64,000 nucleotides of DNA from Frigoribacterium faeni (GTDB lineage: Bacteria > Actinomycetota > Actinomycetes > Actinomycetales > Microbacteriaceae), in assembly GCF_011761235.1 (NCBI RefSeq), contig NZ_JAAOYW010000002.1, positions 248,001-312,000 of the forward strand, given 5' to 3'. The position numbers were made by a program, and so were the translations under genes. Shown here in pieces: positions 60,593 through 64,000 of the stretch (within the stretch, counting starts at the first letter, position 1; the number at the start of each line of letters is the position of its first letter). The notes under the pieces were generated by a model. It searched no databases and was not told the DNA's origin. It saw only the letters and a program-made list of their open reading frames with translations.

Positions 60593-61204
60593 CTACGGCG
60601 AGTAGTCGGCGCCGAGCACCACGGTGACGGACGAGTCGGGGAACTGGTCGCTGAGCTCGACCGTGGCCGAGCCGAGGTCGCGCGCGACGCCGAGGGCGAC
60701 GGCCTCGTCGCCCGCCTCGGAGTAGTAGACGACCGTCGAGGGCGCCGAGCCGTCGGCGTTGCCCTGCCCCGCGACCGTCCAGCCCGCCTCTGCGAGGGCG
60801 AGCGAGGCCTGCCCGGCCAGCCCGCTCGTGGTCGTGCCGTTCAGCACGGTGATCGACGTGACGTCGGGGTCGACCGACGCGGGGTCGGCCGGGGCGACGG
60901 TCTCGGCCGGGGTCGTCGGCGCGGCCTCGTCGGTCGACCCGCCGGAGGCGCCGTCGGTCGCCTCGTCGGTGGGCGTGGCCGACCCGGCGTCGGCGGTCTC
61001 GTCCGACGTGGGGGCGACGAACTGGAAGCTGTCGTTCACCACGCCGAGGGCGACGACGCCGGCCCCGACGAGCAGGCCCGTCGCGAGGGCCGCCCAGGCG
61101 AAGACGATCCAGCCTCGGCCGCGGCGCGCCTCGGCACGGTGGGCGCCGACCCTCTGCAGGTCGTCGGGCACCTCGTCGAATCGGTCCTGGGGGTGTTTCG
61201 CCAT
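60593..61204 (-). CDS. LytR C-terminal domain membrane protein
   Basis: 203 residues. A basic cytoplasmic head (MAKHPQDRFDEVPDDLQRVGAHRAEARRGRG), one membrane helix (WIVFAWAALATGLLVGAGVVAL), an acidic Thr/Ala linker and a LytR_C domain (ITVLNGTTTSGLAGQASLALAEAGWTVAGQGNADGS ... VVYYSEAGDEAVALGVARDLG). The domain occurs at the end of LytR-CpsA-Psr enzymes and alone in such anchors; a cell-wall role is presumed. ATG 61204. In tandem with the DUF3263 gene upstream. Confidence 0.88.
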   Translation of the reverse strand: MAKHPQDRFDEVPDDLQRVGAHRAEARRGRGWIVFAWAALATGLLVGAGVVALGVVNDSFQFVAPTSDETADAGSATPTDEATDGASGGSTDEAAPTTPAETVAPADPASVDPDVTSITVLNGTTTSGLAGQASLALAEAGWTVAGQGNADGSAPSTVVYYSEAGDEAVALGVARDLGSATVELSDQFPDSSVTVVLGADYSP

Positions 61205-61230
61205 GGTGTGGTGTCGGTCTTCCGTGAGGG

Positions 61231-61524
61231 TCAGCGGTCGGTCGGCCCGAACGAGCGGGCGGCCCGGGCCCGGGAGCGCTCGTCGCGCAGTCGCAGGAGC
61301 CTCCCCACGAGCATGGGCGAGTAGGCCAGTGCAGCAGGCCTGTCCAAGAGGGAGCCGAGCAGCTGCTGGTAGCGCGTGCTCGTGAGGCCGAGCTCGCGAC
61401 GCACCGCCGCCTCCTTGCGTCCCGGCGAGGACGGCGCACGCTGCTCGAAGTCGAGCAGGGCGCGGTCGCGCTCGGACAGCGCGCTGGTGCGCACGTCTCC
61501 GCCGCCGGTGCTCTCGTCGCTCAT
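61231..61524 (-). CDS. DUF3263 protein
   Basis: 97 residues. LSERDRALLDFEQRAPSSPGRKEAAVRRELGLTSTRYQQLLGSLLDRPAALAYSPMLVGRLLRLRDERSRARAARS is the DUF3263 pattern: a small HTH-like protein conserved in actinobacteria. ATG 61524; 26 bp from the LytR-C gene, so cotranscribed. Confidence 0.9.
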   Translation of the reverse strand: MSDESTGGGDVRTSALSERDRALLDFEQRAPSSPGRKEAAVRRELGLTSTRYQQLLGSLLDRPAALAYSPMLVGRLLRLRDERSRARAARSFGPTDR

Positions 61525-61600
61525 GCCCTGCCCTCTCGGTCCCGGTCAGCATAGGGGCGGGCGCCGGGGCGGTCGGGGAGGCGCGGGGCGGTTCGCCAGC

Positions 61601-62563
61601 TCAGGGGACGGTCCACAGGCGCGTGCCGTGCGCGTCCCCCACGGCGAGCGCCCGGCCGTCGAGCGCGAGCACCGCGAAGGCCTCGTCGTCGGCCACGCCC
61701 GCGGGCACCGTCGCGCGGACGTCGTGCAGCAGGTCGCGCCGCTCGTACGAGATCCAGCGCGCCCCGAGGCGCCGCACCTCGTCGACGAACCGCTGTCGGC
61801 GGCGGCCCGGCAGGTAGACGAGCGTGCCGGTCGACACGACGACGAGCGTCGCGTCCCGGGGAGCCTCGGCCGCGAGCCGCGCGAGGTCGTCGACGGCGTC
61901 GCCGCGCACGACCCGAGGAGGCGCGGCGCGCGCGACCGAGACCGCCTGCGCCAGCAGCGCGGCCCGGCCGGGCGACCCGGGCGGCAGCAGGGCGTCCAGC
62001 CAGGCCACCTCGTCGTCCGAGCGCACGTCGACCGGGTCGAGGTCGAGGCCGGCCCGCCAGGCCACCTCGGGCAGCCGCACCGGGCCGAGGTCGCCCCGCA
62101 CGTCGAGGTCGAGCTGCACGGGGCTGTCGGGATGGCCCCACCGCGCGTCGCCCGAGCGGTGCCCGTAGCGGTCGGGCAGCAGCCCGAGGCCCGCCGAGGC
62201 GCCCACCTCGAGCAGCGCGACGGGCCCCTCGACCCGGGCGAGCGCGAGCGACACCGGACCGGTGCGGCGCACGTCGTTGGTCTGGGTGAGACGGCGGCCG
62301 AGCTCGGCGACGACCGCGTCGGGGTGGTCGAGCAGCCAGCGCCGCAGCTCGGGCCAGGGGCCGAGGGGCGCGCCCAGCCACCTCGCGACCGCGAGCACCA
62401 GGACGGGCTGGCGACGCGCCTCCTCGGCCCTCTCGACCAGGGCGAGCACCTCGGGGTCGCCGGCGATGCCCCGGGCGGCCGCGGCCCAGGGCGCGGAGCC
62501 CTCGCGCTCGACCGCGTCGGCGTACGCCGCGAAGCGGGCGGAGAGCGTCGCGGGGCGGGTCAC
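61601..62563 (-). CDS. DUF2332 protein
   Basis: 320 residues. Blocks LLEVGASAGLGLLPDRYGHR, WRAGLDLDPVDVRSDDEVAWLDALLPPG and VVVSTGTLVYLPGRRRQRFVDEVRRLG are those of DUF2332, with a SAM-methyltransferase-like plan but no proven activity. GTG 62563. Monocistronic. Confidence 0.9.
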   Translation of the reverse strand: MTRPATLSARFAAYADAVEREGSAPWAAAARGIAGDPEVLALVERAEEARRQPVLVLAVARWLGAPLGPWPELRRWLLDHPDAVVAELGRRLTQTNDVRRTGPVSLALARVEGPVALLEVGASAGLGLLPDRYGHRSGDARWGHPDSPVQLDLDVRGDLGPVRLPEVAWRAGLDLDPVDVRSDDEVAWLDALLPPGSPGRAALLAQAVSVARAAPPRVVRGDAVDDLARLAAEAPRDATLVVVSTGTLVYLPGRRRQRFVDEVRRLGARWISYERRDLLHDVRATVPAGVADDEAFAVLALDGRALAVGDAHGTRLWTVP

Positions 62564-62706
62564 CGGGCGAGTCTCGCACCCCTGGGCGACCGCTCCGAGG
62601 AGGCGCCCCCGAGGAATGGCTGTCGGCGGCGGGGTGTTGGATGGAGAGTCCCCCCGACGACCGGGCCTCCCGAGCCCGGCGTCCCCCTGACGCAGAGGAG
62701 TGCACC

Positions 62707-63150
62707 ATGGCGAACGAGCCCGTGTCGTACCAGGTCGAGAAGTCCGACGAAGAATGGCGCCGTGAGCTCGGCCCCGACGCCTACCAGGTGCTCCGCCAGG
62801 CGGCGACCGAGCGCCCGTGGACGGGCGAGCTGCTCGACGAGAGCCGCGCCGGCGTCTACGCCTGTGCCGCCTGCGGCGCCGAGCTGTTCAAGAGCGGCAC
62901 CAAGTTCGACAGCGGCTGCGGCTGGCCGAGCTTCTACGAGTCGGTCGACCCCGAGGCCGTCCAGCTGATCGACGACAACTCGCTCGGCATGGTCCGCACC
63001 GAGGTCCGCTGCGCCACGTGCGGCTCGCACCTCGGCCACGTGTTCCCCGACGGCTTCGGCACCCCGACCGGCGACCGCTACTGCATGAACTCGATCTCGC
63101 TCGACTTCAAGGCCGAGGGGTCCGGCTCCGGCGAGCAGGCCGGCGCCTGA
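62707..63150 (+). CDS. msrB: Peptide-methionine (R)-S-oxide reductase
   Basis: 147 residues. Two CxxC zinc pairs (CAACGAELF, CATCGSHLGH) and the catalytic Cys in RYCMNSISLDF. Repairs methionine-R-sulfoxide in oxidised proteins. GCGWPSFYES and HVFPDGFGTPTG are typical MsrB blocks. ATG 62707 after GAGGAG. Its stop overlaps the ATG of the next gene (TGATG). Confidence 0.95.
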   Translation: MANEPVSYQVEKSDEEWRRELGPDAYQVLRQAATERPWTGELLDESRAGVYACAACGAELFKSGTKFDSGCGWPSFYESVDPEAVQLIDDNSLGMVRTEVRCATCGSHLGHVFPDGFGTPTGDRYCMNSISLDFKAEGSGSGEQAGA

Positions 63151-63716
63151 TGGGCGCCGTCGCCGACGCTGCCCGCCGGCGACGGTCCCGGTCGAAGGTC
63201 ACCGACGAGGCGCCCGGGCACGAGCAGCTGCTCGAGCTCGTGCAGGCGGCCGCCACGGTGGCCGACCACTCGTCGCTGCGCCCGTGGCGGCTGATCGAGC
63301 TGCGCGGCGACGACCGGCTGCTGATCGGCCGGGCGCTGGCCGAGGCGAGCGGCGCCGAGGGCGCGTCGGCGGCGAAGCTCGAGCAGAAGTCGCTGCGGGC
63401 CCCGCTGGTGCTCGCGGTCGTGCTGTCGCCGGTCGAGAGCCGCAAGGTGCCCGAGTGGGAGCAGGAGAGCGTCGCCTCGGGCGTCGCCCACCTGCTGTCC
63501 CTCGTGCTCGACGACGAGGGCTGGGGCGTGTTCTGGCGCACCGGCACCGACACGCGCCACGAGGCGGTCCACCGTGCCCACGGCCTCGCGCCGCACGAGA
63601 AGCTGCTCGGCTGGCTCTACGTCGGCGGGCGCACCGAGCGCGACGAGAAGCCCCGCAAGCTCGTCGAGCCCGGGCGCTTCGTCAGCGCACCGGGCTCGCG
63701 AGCGGTCTCGGCCTAG
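63150..63716 (+). CDS. Nitroreductase-family protein
   Basis: 188 residues. FMN-binding nitroreductase fold: ELVQAAATVADHSSLRPWRLIEL, LRAPLVLAVVLSPVESRKVPEWEQESVASGVAHLLSLVLDDEGWGVFWRTG and KLLGWLYVGGRTERDEKPRK. NAD(P)H-dependent reduction of an unknown acceptor. ATG 63150 overlaps the msrB stop, so it is the second gene of an oxidative-repair operon. Confidence 0.85.
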   Translation: MGAVADAARRRRSRSKVTDEAPGHEQLLELVQAAATVADHSSLRPWRLIELRGDDRLLIGRALAEASGAEGASAAKLEQKSLRAPLVLAVVLSPVESRKVPEWEQESVASGVAHLLSLVLDDEGWGVFWRTGTDTRHEAVHRAHGLAPHEKLLGWLYVGGRTERDEKPRKLVEPGRFVSAPGSRAVSA

Positions 63717-63728
63717 GCCGGGCCGGCC

Positions 63729-63911
63729 CTACCAGGACTTGCGGCTCTGCCCCACCACGGTGATCGGCAGCCAGAACGACCCGGTCATCAGCACGATGCC
63801 GGCGAAGAAGATGAACGCGTTGGGCTCGTCCTGGCCGAACGAGTACGCGAAGAGCGCGAAGCTCGCGAAGAGCAGGATGATCGAGCCGATGGCGGTCAGG
63901 ACGTTGGTCAT
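63729..63911 (-). CDS. Small two-helix membrane protein
   Basis: 60 residues. Hydrophobic segments IGSIILLFASFALFAYSFG and AFIFFAGIVLMTGSFWLPITVV and an SRKSW end. ATG 63911 after GGAGCTCC. Convergent with the nitroreductase gene (12-bp gap). The last 89 bases of the window show no gene. Confidence 0.72.
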   Translation of the reverse strand: MTNVLTAIGSIILLFASFALFAYSFGQDEPNAFIFFAGIVLMTGSFWLPITVVGQSRKSW

Positions 63912-64000
63912 GGGAGCTCCTCGTGATCGGTGCCCGGGGCGACCGGGCGCGACCGCGGGGGTCGCTGCACCTCCTACTTCACCACTTCACGACCGGGTTG

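Overview
The window is high-GC DNA (low 70s percent G+C by eye), densely coded, with many ATGA/GTGA gene overlaps and common GTG starts. The content (monomeric isocitrate dehydrogenase, XPB-type helicase with its helicase-associated partner, DUF3027, DUF3263, DUF2332, class F sortase, LAxTG-type anchor, stand-alone GroEL under CIRCE, AmaP/Asp23 cluster) points to an actinobacterium, most likely a member of the Microbacteriaceae. The genus cannot be fixed from the sequence alone.

Layout. 1-8.3 kb: N-terminal part of PEP carboxylase, an ArsR-like regulator with an MFS exporter, a secreted GH16 glucanase, a TetR/aldo-keto reductase divergon with two perfect operators, and a DctA-type dicarboxylate carrier. 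8.4-12.2 kb: a CitA/DcuS-like histidine kinase and its response regulator, probably the sensor for that carrier, then a diacylglycerol kinase-like lipid kinase. 12.4-17.2 kb: a surface module, with an ECF sigma/anti-sigma pair divergent from a CHRD protein and class F sortase, followed by a large LAFTG-anchored adhesin. Matching promoter motifs on both sides of the divergon suggest that the sigma factor controls the module. 17.4-21.8 kb: YdeI-like protein, glutaminase, GNAT, isocitrate dehydrogenase. 21.9-28.8 kb: an envelope-stress region with an ECF sigma factor coupled to a Gls24-like gene, an AraC regulator, and a seven-gene Asp23/AmaP series ending in an Asp23 domain fused to a LEA-like helical tail. 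28.9-39.5 kb: arsenate reductase, paired CrcB fluoride channels, small regulators and enzymes (HxlR/RidA, MmyB-like XRE/SDR), PAP2 phosphatase, cupin and small membrane proteins.

39.7-45.2 kb is a small acquired island. It is bounded on the left by a 37-bp exact copy of the 3' half of tRNA-Arg(CCT) and on the right by the intact tRNA. It carries two MarR divergons with redox enzymes, an unusual cysteine-less isochorismatase-like protein and a decayed ProX-type binding protein, but no integrase. 45.5-64 kb returns to core functions: HNH endonuclease preceded by a 24-codon leader ORF and an attenuator-like hairpin, NlpC/P60 peptidase, DtxR-type regulator, SerC, cold-shock proteins, the XPB helicase operon, an OmpR-type two-component pair, GroEL with two CIRCE operators, a LytR-C protein, DUF3263, DUF2332, MsrB and a nitroreductase-like protein.

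The most unusual signal is not a gene. Many intergenic gaps, especially between convergent genes, hold nested palindromes in which an outer inverted repeat encloses an inner one that repeats the outer arm's end, giving four half-sites ordered forward-forward-reverse-reverse about 19-20 bp apart. Three copies of one 68-bp family, two of a 60-bp family and one 62-bp element share the same geometry although their sequences are unrelated. A second genome-scale signal is the 12-mer GCGCCTCCTCGG, found at least 16 times (both strands, coding and intergenic) and not seen in the island.
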